A DNA stretch of 64,000 nt from the NCBI GenBank assembly GCA_028023455.1, contig JAQFVV010006653.1, positions 310,001 to 374,000 on the forward strand. The letters run 5' to 3'. This document shows positions 48,920-59,535 of the stretch, piece by piece; within the stretch, counting starts at the first letter, position 1; the number at the start of each line of letters is the position of its first letter. Position numbers and translations under genes: made by a program. The notes under the pieces were generated by a model. The model was not told where the DNA came from and ran no database searches. It was given only the letters and a program-made list of their open reading frames with translations. This stretch comes from Epiperipatus broadwayi. Its lineage: Eukaryota; Onychophora; Udeonychophora; Euonychophora; Peripatidae.

Positions 48920-49150
48920 ACTTCCCCAATTCTTTTCAAATTCATATAAATAAAGCTATAATAAAAGACAAATAACCCCCAAGATGCATTTCAAGCTGAA
49001 CCACCACTCATCAGTTGGCCCAGGTCACTATCTCTCATATATATCTCTATTATATGCAAAGTATTTAAATATCTAGAGTAAATTGTTACATTTTCATTTA
49101 CCATTGTCAAACTCCCTCCACTCACAACTTTGACGCCATCCATTTCAGAT
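48920..49150 (-). mobile_element. Family D-related element (copy D5)
   Basis: Minus strand carries GGCGTCAAAGTTGTGAG, GAGAGATAGTGACCTGGGCC, a hammerhead and GGGTTATTTGTC. Diverged from D1-D4 outside the ribozyme. Borders approximate. Confidence 0.55.
48979..49018 (-). ncRNA. Type I hammerhead ribozyme (D-related)
   Basis: Minus strand: CCAA / CTGATGA / GTGGT-GGTTC-AGCTT / GAAAT-GC-ATC / TTGG. Core boxes and cleavage triplet AUC intact; helix III U-A with GC loop; distal helix I TGACC with GGTTA. Helix II is poorly paired. Confidence 0.6.
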
Positions 49151-49603
49151 AAATACACTAATGATTATTACTAATCATTTTCGAAACTAGAGATTATCTC
49201 TAGCACAGATATAAACTTTAAACCTCAGTTAAAGATTAATATATCTGATTTTTAAAATTCACACACATGGAGTTATTCATGGTTTCAGATTAAATTACTC
49301 TTGATTAGTTCTTGAAGTAAGAAACGGTATATTTGCAAAACACTTCCATTAAAATACACCGAGATTGAGAGTACACATATTATTGAATAACCCTGAGAAA
49401 TTTACTTATTATTTTATTAAATTAAAATCTATTATTAAAATACAGAATAGTTTTAGATTATGTGGAAACATAAAACTTGATTGTATTAATTAGTTAGTGA
49501 TAGTAGCAATTCTTCCCACATTATCGATACACCGTCACACTCAGCCATTTTCTCCTTTTTATGATTTCAATATATACACATACAAATACATCATCTTTAC
49601 TGT

Positions 49604-49727
49604 ATAATGCATTTATGTAAAGATATTTTAAAGTACTTTGCAACTCAAGTGCTTTTAAACAGAGTAGCACACAGCATTTGTGTTAATCATTTATTTTAAA
49701 AGATTTTAATAACAAAGCAAATGATTA
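49604..49727 (+). repeat. Left 124-bp direct repeat flanking LINE
   Basis: TAATGCATTTATGTAAAGAT through GCACACAGCATTTGTGT to AATGATTA; second copy at 51905-52028 with scattered differences. The LINE lies exactly between them. Confidence 0.8.
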
Positions 49728-49734
49728 AATTAGA

Positions 49735-51890
49735 GTGGATCATATTCAAGTATTGAGAGCAATGCATATGAATTTCCATTATTCTTTTGATTTACAGATT
49801 ATGAAAAGGCATTTGATTCTATAAGCATTTCTTCAGTGATTGTAGCATTGGATCATCAAAGTATAGACCCAGGATATTGTCATATTCTGAAGAATATTTA
49901 TAAAAATGCAACAGCAACAATTAGATTACATAATGATATTAGGAAGATTAACATTGAGAAAGGTGTATGGCAGAATGACTTCATAACTGCAAACTTTTTC
50001 CGAAAGTTTTGCAAGAAGTATTTTGAGGATTAAAATAAGAAAGGGAATAAAAATAACATAATTTTTAAAGGTATGGATTAATATGAGCATTGAGTGTGAT
50101 ATATATATATATTTATTTATATCTTAATAATTTTAATTTTAACACAAAAACAATACTAAATAATAGTAATATATATTAAAAATTAGTGTGACATTTGCTA
50201 CTCTTGGTTTAAAATTATTTTACTAATCCTTGGCTCCAATGATGTCACCGCAACTTGTAAAAGAGCTTCTATTTCAATCTGAAAGTGATACTTGTTTTTA
50301 ATAGCTGTTACTGTTGAAAACGTTTTTCACACAAGTAGGTTGTTGTGAATGGAGTCAGATTTATTAGCTATAAAGAAATATATAAATGATTGTAATTTTG
50401 AACTTAAAATACAAAATAAATTACAATTATATTAATATAATTTTTGTGTAAGTTTTTTTGTAATTATTTGTTTTCATTTTGAGTTATATGAAAGTAAAAC
50501 TAAATTTGTATTTATATGTTTTATAATTTGTTAAAGAATTATGTTTTATTTTGTTTTTTGTTAATATAATGTTTATTTTCTTTCATAAAAATAAATAAAT
50601 GTATAAATACATATTTATGTTTTATATGTGTAATTTTCTAATTCATATCTACAAAAATTATTTAAGGTTAATAATGAATAGTATTCTATTCTTTAATAAT
50701 TTTTATAGATGTGTTTTTCTTCAAAATGCTTAATAAAATTTTTGAGTTTTAGTTCACCCAATTACCAAAGGTGTGCCATAATTAGATTTGGTGCTTAGTC
50801 AATTGTACAGAATTCAGTATTCTTATTTCGTTACTTTTTCTATGCTGCTGACTGAGTAGCGGTTAATTAAACACCTTTGAGGTAGATATTTTGCAAGTCA
50901 CAATAGTATTTTGTAACAAATCAATTAGCAATATAATGTTCTTGTTCTATTTTACATATAATAATACAGCTTAAACAAAATTCATTTTTTATTTAAAAAA
51001 TTTATTAAATGAACTTAGCAAATTTAATAATATCAAAATTTCTTTACAAACCATTAAATTTATGTCATGGATCACCAGTAGTCTGCGAACCACCGTTTGC
51101 TGACCACTGATCTCGATTTTTTAGATAATGTAGTTGTTTTTGCAGATAATGCTTTGGTGCTTCAGGAAATGTTGCAAGAGTGAAAGCAAGGAAATAGAAC
51201 TAAAAGTTAATGTTAAAAAAACTACAGTAATATTCAATGGATTTTCTCAAAAGATAAAAATAAAGATTGATAATAGTGAGTTAGAAGAAGTTAAAAACTA
51301 CAAATACCTTGATCAGAAATTACTACAAATGGAAACCTAATTGATGAAATTAATCATAGAATTAAACTTGGTTGGAATGCTTTTGGTAGAAATAACTTAA
51401 TATTGAAAGGAAACATGCCTGTGTGTTTGGAAAGGATGTTTTTTTTAATGAATGTGTTTACCAGTTCTTATTTATGAATCTGAGACTTGGACACTTAATA
51501 GAAGAGCAATACAAAGACTTTAGACCTCTCAATGAAGTATACAAAGGTGCATGCTATGAGTAGCAAGAAGACATCAAAAACAAAATACACGAGTGAGAGA
51601 AAAAGCAGATGTTACTGATATCATTGAAGAAATTAAGAGACAAGTGGAATTGGGATGAACATATTGCTACAAAAGATGACAATAGATGGACAGTTGAAAT
51701 TTTAAATTGGAGTCCAAGAGATTGTAAAAGACCTAGAAAGAGACCACATGTAGATGGATGGGTGAAATAAGAAAGTGGGCTAGGTTATATGGAGAAGAAA
51801 TGTTAGAGATCAGAGAAAATGGATTGAACTTGGAGAGATCTTCATCCTGCAGTGGATTGATAATAGTTAAAAATGATGATGATGATATAT
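49735..51890 (+). pseudogene. RTE-like LINE split by hAT remnant
   Basis: 5'-truncated RTE-type LINE. Before the insertion: DYEKAFDSISI (about 49799), CHILKNIYKNATATIRLHND and GVWQNDFITANFF (49880-49990), then about 50075 WINMSIE. After it: DFLDNVVVFADN (the F(A)DD region; 51115-51155), LQEMLQE, IELKVNVKKTTVIFNGF, IKIDNSELEEVKNYKYL, INHRIKLGWNAF, then in shifted frames LKKLRDKWNWDEHIA, DDNRWTVEILNWSPRDCKRP and FILQWIDN. It ends at a GAT microsatellite (about 51873-51887). Several stops and frameshifts. Joining of the two halves at LRFADD is lost to the insertion. Confidence 0.8.
50090..51109 (-). mobile_element. hAT element remnant (ZBED-like) in LINE
   Basis: The right end reads CAGTGGTCAGCAAACGGTGG, TTCGCAGAC on the minus strand, a hAT terminal inverted repeat of the Charlie/ZBED kind, ending at 51109. 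At 50345-50215 the minus strand encodes the C-terminal dimerisation segment: TAIKNKYHFQIEIEALLQVA, then VTSLEPRI; upstream YLCEK and FST are separated by a one-base frame change. Most of the transposase is deleted. The other terminus and the 8-bp TSD (expected ATCTCGAT) are not clear. Confidence 0.65.
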
Positions 51891-51904
51891 AATCTTTAAA
51901 AGAA

Positions 51905-52028
51905 TAATGCATTTATGTAAAGATATTTTAAAGTAATCTGCAACTCAGTTGCTTTTAAACAGGAATAGCACACAGCATTTGTGTCAATCATTTAATTGAA
52001 GGGATTTTAATAAATAATGAAATGATTA
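51905..52028 (+). repeat. Right 124-bp direct repeat flanking LINE
   Basis: Second copy of the 49604-49727 repeat, starting about 15 bp after the LINE tail. Confidence 0.8.
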
Positions 52029-52268
52029 TTTTTGTCCCGTATGATGAGATTTGACAATGTGCATTATAATTGTTTAACAGTGGGATAATTAGTAAAAATA
52101 TTGTATTCTGCATTACCCATTAAGTATTATATATATATATATGTAAGATTACAAAAAAAAAATTAAGCCAGATGTCACATGACCTAATTTAATAAGCTTG
52201 TATTTACAAATGTTATATATATAGAGTTCACAAAATAAGCTCTTAACAAGCTTTGCAGAATATCTCCA

Positions 52269-52308
52269 ACCCCAGACCGGTTTCTGCTACTGGCATCCTC
52301 AGTGAGGT
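52269..52308 (-). ncRNA. Type I hammerhead ribozyme (family B, best copy)
   Basis: Minus strand: ACCTCA / CTGAGGA / helix II TGC-CAGTA-GCA, all paired / GAAAC-CG-GTC / TGGGGT. Proximal helix I is 6 bp with one G-U; after an internal loop (CTAGC facing TGGA), GAATATC pairs with GATATTC. Every conserved position checked is present (G at position 7). Cleavage between 52275 and 52274. Confidence 0.8.
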
Positions 52309-52651
52309 GCTAGGATATTCAAGTATTAGATTAAAAATACCAGGACAAGCCCAGCATTTTATTTAATGTATAACTATTAAGTAGAAAATCTGAAATTTTC
52401 AGATATCCATGTCTTCCAATCCAGCTATCTAACTTAAATAACCTTATGGGACTAAATTAAGTTCAGATACACCATATATTTAATAAATTTAGCAATATAA
52501 AATCACCAAAGCCTTAATAGCAAAAAGTAAAATTACAAAAAAAAAAATTAAATCAGATATCACATGACATAATTTAATAAGCTTGTATTTACAAATGTTA
52601 TATATAGAGCTTGCAAAATAAGTTCTTAACAAGCTTTGCAGAATGTCCCCA

Positions 52652-52691
52652 ACCCCAGACTAGTTTTTGCTACTGGCTTCCTCAGTAAAAT
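52652..52691 (-). ncRNA. Hammerhead (family B), G12 mutated
   Basis: Minus strand: ATTTTA / CTGAGGA / AGC-CAGTA-GCA / AAAAC-TA-GTC / TGGGGT. Helix I pairs through G-U wobbles. GAAA reads AAAA. Confidence 0.6.
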
Positions 52692-53329
52692 GCTAGGATA
52701 TTCAAGCATTTAATTAAAAATACCAGGACAAGACCAGCTCTTTATCTAATGTATAACTATTAAGTAGAACATATAACATATGTAAGAATTATGGGATTAA
52801 TGTTTATTTATAATATTTAAATTTTTCTATTCAAACTATATATTTAATGCAGTCCATCATTATTAAATCCCCAGAACAATTTTTGTCTTAAAGTTATGTA
52901 TTGATTTTTATCTTGAATTATATATCGAGCAACCATCTTTACCTCATTTTTCTATACAAAATAAAAGCTCGAAATTCAAAATACTTTAAGGTTTTAACCT
53001 AAGTAAATCTATTTGAATAGTTACATAGATCTGACTTTGCAACAATAATTATATATTTCAATAATTTTTTTTTCTTCTAATTTTAGGAGCCTTTACTCCC
53101 TGGCTAGAAATGTTATTAGTAACAAATCATTTTATTCTTTAACTTACACAATATATGATAAAATAAAAGAAATTATACAAGAATTAGTGATGACCTGGTC
53201 AATTTTTAAGTAGTATGCTTTATGGGTAAAATGAAACATATCAAACTTGTACTCAATTTATTAAAAAACAAACTTACATGAAAATGAATAAAAAGAATTT
53301 TTATTTAAAATATAAAATCAATTCTTTAA

Positions 53330-55010
53330 TTTTTAGCTTGACAATTTTTCAATCAACTTTTCGTTAAAATTTTTTATTTGTGAATTCAATGGACAGAGAA
53401 GTTAATGACCGTTGGTTTATATTATTTCTTTAAAATGACTATTCTTTTTTAAAGTAGAAAAACATCTTTCTGATTCTGTTGTAGTTATTGGAATTTTAAC
53501 CAATATTTTTATAACTTTGATTGTTTCAGTAAATCTACTTGTCCTTATTTACTTCAGTTTATAGATTTAATAATGCAAGTAATCTATTAAAATTATGAAA
53601 TTCTTTTCGAAATAAAATACTTGTAATTCCATTTTTAATTTTTCTTGAACCAAATTTGAATACTTATTGCATGTTTCCTTTATTTTAAAATTGGTAATTT
53701 CTTACAATATTCTAAAAAAAAATTGATAAAATAGTTTAGCAACTGTTAAATGATTCATAATAGCAAATCTTTCTTTTGCCTTTTCATATATATGTTCACA
53801 TACTTCTTTGTTCTTCATAATTTTACATATGCTGCCAGATTCACAAAAGGTTGAATTACAAATTTCTGAAATTACTTTTTAAATTTTGTTCAATGTTCTT
53901 TGAATTTTATAAGCATTAACATTTCTAAACTGTATTTGGTAATATTTTGACATGTATATAAAAAATTCCCGCCCAAATAAAAAATGTTTCATTTTTAAAT
54001 AATCCTAAAAATCCCATTGAAGCTTGTATTGTTTTATCAGTAATTTTTAAGGGCTGAAATTTTTTAAAGATTTTATAAGATTGTCTTTGCTATCAAAAAC
54101 TATATTAACTGTTTTTCCATTAAAATTTCAACATGTGTTCAATGATTTTGGAATATGGGCATTAACATGTTTATCTAAAGTTACAATTTCTGTGGAGATT
54201 TTAAAAAGAATGTTGCTATTCCTATCAGATTAGCAAAAAAAAAAAAAAAATCATGCAGATTAAATGCATGCAAGAACATATTTCATAATAAAGTTTAGTT
54301 GATATGCATACAATGAATAAAATGTGCATTTCGAAAAAAAAATGTATTTTATGTTGCACACCTCCTTGCTAACCCTTCTTAACATTATCTCCATGTATGT
54401 TTGAGCTATTAATTTGCTTGACTTTCTTTTTAATATTTTACGAATTTCATTAAGTAAACATTTAGATTTTCTATTTGCACTTATATTTTCAAGACTAAAA
54501 AAATCCCTAAAATTACTCATAAATTACTGCATAAATCTTATAATGGAAAACAATAATGGATTGTGTATTTTCAAAAATGTCCGTAGTACTATCAGCTTTG
54601 ATAGTTCCATGTGATATTTCAATTTCTGAAGCTATTTGTTCTTGACAAATTTGCAACATGTTTTGTAACAATTCATTTGGGATAGTTTTTGATATCCTTT
54701 TAAAGACTGAATGGCTATCCAAATATTTTTGTAAAGGTAAATCAAAGGTTACAGTAAAATTTATTATTCCATTAAAAACTCCTGGGTTTTCTGATGAATC
54801 ATTTCCATTATGTCCACATAGTGATAATTTGAATTTGCTATAAAGTTTCATAATATCTTTCGTTTTTGATAATCTTTCTTCTTTTTTTTTTTTCACTTAC
54901 TCGTTGTGTTTCAATTTTGCTGTTTTATAAGCCTAAGCTAAGTTATTCAGAAATATTAATTTACTCCAAAAGTGATTTTCAATGGGCTTTTGTGAATTTT
55001 TATGTTTTTA
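53330..55010 (-). pseudogene. hAT transposase (ZMYM1/DUF4371 type), decayed
   Basis: Minus strand from about 55010 to 53330. N-terminal zinc-finger part is only a trace (NSQKPIENHFW). At 54896-54513 the frame gives LCGHNGNDSSENPGVFNGII, DLPLQKYL, TIPNELLQNMLQICQEQIAS and ADSTTDI (the DETTDI-like acidic site with D to S change). At 54520-54260 LYAYQLNFIMKYVL corresponds to the HC-H-LNL region. At 53475-53400 ITTTESERCFSTLKK matches the hAT C-terminal dimerisation motif. Stops and frame changes separate these. It represents a different hAT group from the remnant at 50-51 kb. TIRs not found. Confidence 0.75.
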
Positions 55011-55660
55011 ACATTTTTCTTTCATTTGACTTATATTAGTAAAACCACTTACATTTTATACAGTATTGCTGCAAAACATAAGCAGTGAAGGTGGAACAAA
55101 GTATTTCTAATTTTGCAACCACAAACCATTTTATTTTTTCATATCAATCTAATGTATTTTTTGATTTTACTAACTAATGTTTGACAAATAGTAATATATG
55201 GAGTAGATTGACTTTTACTTTTTATTTCAATTTTTTCATGTAATGACAATTGAGAATATATATATATATAATATTCATCACTAACACTCATCATAGTAAA
55301 TATTTAAAATAATACTTCTTTTATTATTTTGTTATATCTTTCTGTAATAAATATCTATATGTTAATTTATAAATGTTAATTACAAGAAAAAAACAATATT
55401 TTATTGCTCATCATCAATAAAAACAATTACATACCAATATCAAAAAACTACTCATATGCTACTTATTTCGCACATTGATAAGAGCAAACAAACTTGCTGA
55501 AATTCACCAAATATGACATTTCTGACAGTGCTATAATTAGCAGCATCTTTAATAGAAACTCAAGCATTGGTTAAAATAATTATTTTTAAAAACATTTTAT
55601 ATTGGACTATTTCCATCATCTAATATGTGTATTGAATGTCTTTAGAAAAATTTAACAAAA

Positions 55661-57791
55661 ATGGATAAGTTAATAAAAGGAAGAAGAAGTAAGGATGAAG
55701 AACAGAAGAAAGAAAGGAAAGAAGAAGGAAGTAATATATGTAATTTAACATCAATACAATTAAAAGAAGAAGAATTAAAAGTAATATGTAAAGGATTAAA
55801 ATTTGTGCCATATGGGGATAGTAATGATAAAAAAAGATATGCTGGAGGTACAGGTGGTAATGGAAAAAATAGTACAAAAGTATTTGGAGGAGAAATATAG
55901 AATATATTATTATGAAAATAAAGATATATATATATATATATTATAAGTAGGGATGATAAAAGGTGGATTGAGAGGTTGAGAGAAGAGGTGAATAATATGA
56001 TATATAAAATGAAAAATCAAAATGCTAATAATTTTAGGGCTAAAGGAAGGATTAGAATAGAAGAAGTTAGAAATATAAAAAAGAAGTATGGAGGGGATAT
56101 TATTTTTATAAAGTCAGATAAGGGTAGTAAGTTAGTAATGATGGAAAAGAAAGAGTATGTTAGGAAGATGGAGAGAATGGTAAAGGAAGAGTTTTTTATA
56201 AAGATAAGAAAAGATGATACTAAGTCTATTAATAAAAAAATGCATGAGATGGTTAAAGGGTTGTATAATAAAGGAATAATAGATAGAAGGGTATTGGGAG
56301 AAATAGTAAGTAAAGAATGTGAAGTAGCAAAGATTTATGGGGCACCAAAGATTCATAAAGAAGGAATACTTTTAAGGGCCAGTGATTAATGGAAAAGGGG
56401 CATATTATGATAAAGTATCAAAGTGGTTAGGGAATATTTTTAAGAAATATGTGAATAAAAATAGTCAGACATATATTAAGAATAATAAGGAATTGGTTAA
56501 AGAGATTAAAAGAAAAGCAAAGGAGTATAGTAATTATAAATTAACATTGATAAAAATAGATGTAGTTTCAATGTATATGAATATTAATGTAGAAAAGGCA
56601 ATTAGAATAGCAATAAATAAGTATAATAATGATAAGGAAAAGGAGATAGAGATACCTATAGATAAGTTAAAGAATTTAATGGAGATGTGCTGTAAAAATG
56701 TGACATTTGAGTTTAATGGAGGATTTTATAAGCAAAAGGAAGGGTTATTGATAGGAGGTGCATTGAGTGGGGTTTTGAGTGATATGTATATGCAGGAGAT
56801 GGAGGAAGTAATGATAGAGGATGAAAATGCACCGGTAATGATTAAGAGATATGTTGATGATTATTTATTAATATTTAATAAAAGTGAATGGCAAATTAAA
56901 AAATATATAGATAAAATTAACAAGGTGGATGAAAAGTTAAAATTTATAGTAGAATGGGAAAAGGAGAATAAATTAGCATATTTAGATATATTAATAAGGA
57001 AAGAGTATGTTAAGGGAAGATGTGAATTGGAGACAGAAGTGTATAGAAAAATAGGTAATAATAATATTGTGAATTGGAGGTCTAATATTGATAATAGGTA
57101 TAAAATTAATTCTATAAATTCAAGGATGCATAGGGCTATTAGTTATTGTAATAATAAAGAAGATTATGATAAGGAGGTAGGGAGGATAGTTGAAAATTTT
57201 AAGGATAGTGATTTTCCAGAAGAAGTGTTAAGAAAGAATATAGAAAGAATAGAAGAGAAATTTAAAGAGGAAGAAAAAGAAGGTAGAGAAGTTGTAAGGA
57301 AGAAAGATAATAGAGAGAAGTATATAGGAATTAAAACTAATGATAATAGAGTAGTTAATGGGATAAATAGAATTATTAGAACAATTAATAAAACTTTTAA
57401 GAATACTATAAGGTATAGAATAGTGAATAGAAAGAGAAAGAATGTGATGGACATATTAGATAATAAATATATTAATGAGGAGAGGAGGAATATTAATGGG
57501 GTATATGAAATAGTATGTAAAATATGCAAAGATAAAAGAATTAGAAATAAGTATGTGGGCTAAACAAAAGATTCTATACATACTAGATTGGTACAGCATA
57601 AATACGATAAAAGGTCACCAATATATATGCATATTATGGAAACAGGTCATAATATTGGGAAAGAGAGCATTAGAATGATTAGTTATACAGATAAAATAAG
57701 GGATAGGAAAATAAAGGAAGCAATATTCATAAAGAAAATTAAACCAAATCTTAATAAAAATGGGGGAGGGGTAAAAACAATAATAGCATAA
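55661..57791 (+). pseudogene. PLE polyprotein: RT plus GIY-YIG endonuclease, disrupted
   Basis: Three-part reading. N-terminus at 55661-55900 with LTSIQLKEEELKVICKGLKF, typical of PLE. Then 55976-56389: IIFIKSDKGSKLVMMEKKEY and IYGAPKIHKEG (RT finger). Then 56382-57563: palm motif A IDVVSMYMNI (Asp at residue 60), motif B GLLIGGALSGVLSDMY, motif C YVDD (residues 157-160), LAYLDILI, and near the end GVYEIVCKICK...KYVG, the GIY and YIG strings with the PLE CxxC between. Nuclease remainder at 57588-57791: LVQHKYDKRS, METGH, IKEAIFIKKIKPNLN. Lesions: a break between 55900 and 55976, a one-base insertion near 56378, and TAA at 57561-57563. All catalytic motifs remain. The sense strand is purine-rich and very poor in C. 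Confidence 0.85.
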
Positions 57792-58384
57792 AAGGAAATA
57801 ATAGTATAAGAAAAAAGGAAGTTTTTTGGGGGTGTGATAGAAATAGTTTTTTTTAAATAAAAAAGGGAGAAAAAACAGAAAAGAAATATTAATAGTTATA
57901 AAAATAGTTAATAGAGGGAGGTGTAGGATAGGAATATGAAAGAGAGGTTAAAAAGGAAGTTGAATTACTAGAGTAAGATGGAGGATAGAGAAAGTTAAAA
58001 GAATAGAATAAGGTAAGAAGATTTTATATGGAATAATTAAGAAGGTAAAATGAATGGAAATAAGTATTTAGTTAGAATAAAAGATAAAGAAAGATTATAT
58101 TGATAGTGATTAAATTTTTTGGAGTAGTGTAATTAAAATTACTTTATAATGTAAATATTATATGTATTAAAGTTATATATATATATATATAAAGAAAGAG
58201 GATAGAAAAGATTTTAAAAGAATATAAAATAGGATGGTAAATATGTTAAAGATATTATATGAATTGAAAAGGTTAGGAAATATATATTTTTTTTTAAAAT
58301 TTAAAAGTTTGTTAGGAATTTAATAATTTTATATAAAATAATGTATTTTAATGGTTGTATTTTTATGTGTGTTCAAATTTTGTA

Positions 58385-58424
58385 GATCTGATGAAGACTG
58401 CATGGTACAGTTGAAACTGTAATC
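58385..58424 (+). ncRNA. Hammerhead-like motif in PLE 3' region
   Basis: GAT / CTGATGA / extra A / 5-bp helix II GACTG-CATGGTA-CAGTT / GAAAC-T-GTA / ATC. Helix I only 3 bp; helix III one C-G pair with a 1-nt loop, too tight in a monomer. A second GAAACGTGTA lies at 58452 without its own CUGAUGA. May need a dimer to fold, as proposed for PLE hammerheads. Confidence 0.55.
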
Positions 58425-59433
58425 AATAATAAAAGTTTTTTTGCTAAAAAGTGAAACGTGTAAGATTTTTGAAATTCAATATTATATTATTTTTAAATAT
58501 TCCAAATACATTCAACTGTTAGTAATAGCAAATCAAACAGGTTAGTATATGCACAACATTTTGAGAAGTATTATTATCCCCTCATCTTTAGATGTTGCTG
58601 GCCTGACAACTGAAGTAGTAGCATGGGATTCTAATCAGGACTCTTACATTCTTAAATATTGAATTTTATGGTAACGTGCTAAGCAATTGACCATCCTACC
58701 AAAGGCATCAGTCTGTAGAAATTTCATATACTAACCTATGAGGTTCCTCCTGATTTCTCCACTTTTTCCTAAGAGCAAAGTTGATTTGTGTTTTCCATAC
58801 ATTATGTATAGTCACACTAGATTGGCTTGTGGGATTTTTTGTCATTGTCATGTGAGCAGCTTCTTTAAATTTTCTTCTTTGTACTTTTCTTCTCTATCCA
58901 ATATTTTTGTATTATCCCAATTGAACATATGTTCATTGGCACATACATGGTCTGCTACCTAATTCAATACTCAAGGATCTAGGTTTGAATCCCATGCTAG
59001 TACTGTCGCTGGTCAGGCCAGCAACACCTGAAGAAGAGGGGAGAATAATATCTCTCAAATCATTGCGCATATACTAACCTGTTTGATATGCTAGTATTAA
59101 CAGTTGAATGTATTTGGAATATTTAAAATAAAGTTAAATTTTTCAAAAGACATTCAATACACATATTAGATGATGGAAATAGTCCAATATAAAAATACAA
59201 TTTTAATAAGTTGTATTTACATAATAATTATGAAAAATGTTGAAAAATTGTTATATTGTTGATATTTTCAAGAACAAATTTAATCATTAATTTTCATATT
59301 TTTTTACAGGGCTACCTCAGTGTCACAGTGCTTATGTACCAATCACCAATAATACGCATTCAAATACTATCCCTAAAGTAGTTATTAGATTTCGGGTTTA
59401 TCAGTAATTAAAATTGTTGGTGTTAAACATGAT

Positions 59434-59535
59434 ACTTTTTTTTCTCATGTGTCATAGCATCAGCCGGGAAGCGAACCTGCTAACCCAGGACAACTGCTTG
59501 TAAGGCATCTGCGCTGACCTCTCGACCACCAATGC
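59434..59535 (-). repeat. tRNA-derived SINE, UAC-loop subfamily
   Basis: Minus strand: GCATTGGTGGTCGAGAGGTC, ATGCCTTACAAGCA, TTGTCCTGGGTTAGC insertion, GGTTCGCTTCCCGG, CTGATGC, TATGACACATGAG, poly(A). Acceptor pairing retained. Confidence 0.85.

Larger units (their letters stand above)
52150..52780 (-). mobile_element. Family B tandem dimer (copy B4)
   Basis: Two head-to-tail units on the minus strand. AATAAGCTTG recurs with a 385-bp step and the predicted cleavage sites are 383 bp apart. Each unit ends near an A-rich stretch (AATTACAAAAAAAA). The second unit is cut off after about 230 bp. If transcribed through, self-cleavage would release a 383-nt unit. Confidence 0.8.
55595..59194 (+). 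mobile_element. Penelope-like element bounded by inverted repeats
   Basis: A 3.6-kb unit whose outer 62 bp (55595-55656 and 59133-59194) are inverted copies with one mismatch; they include TTGGACTATTTCCATCATCT and AATATGTGTATTGAATGTC. Inside: the PLE reading frames (55661-57791), a hammerhead-like motif (58385-58424), then a second inverted pair (58494-58608 and 59007-59122) around a tRNA-like spacer. The 25.3-kb unit shares the same tail. Near identity of the outer arms points to a fairly recent event. Confidence 0.75.

Noticed and set aside
55620-56356. Minus-strand ORFs opposite the PLE N-terminal region
   Set aside because: Same cause: antisense shadows without domain.
57164-57529. 121-codon minus-strand ORF
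   Set aside because: Antisense shadow of the PLE RT frame; leucine/isoleucine/serine-rich because of the purine-rich sense strand.
58446-58465. Second hammerhead at GAAACGTGTA
   Set aside because: No CUGANGA and no helix II immediately upstream; kept only as a note under the PLE motif.
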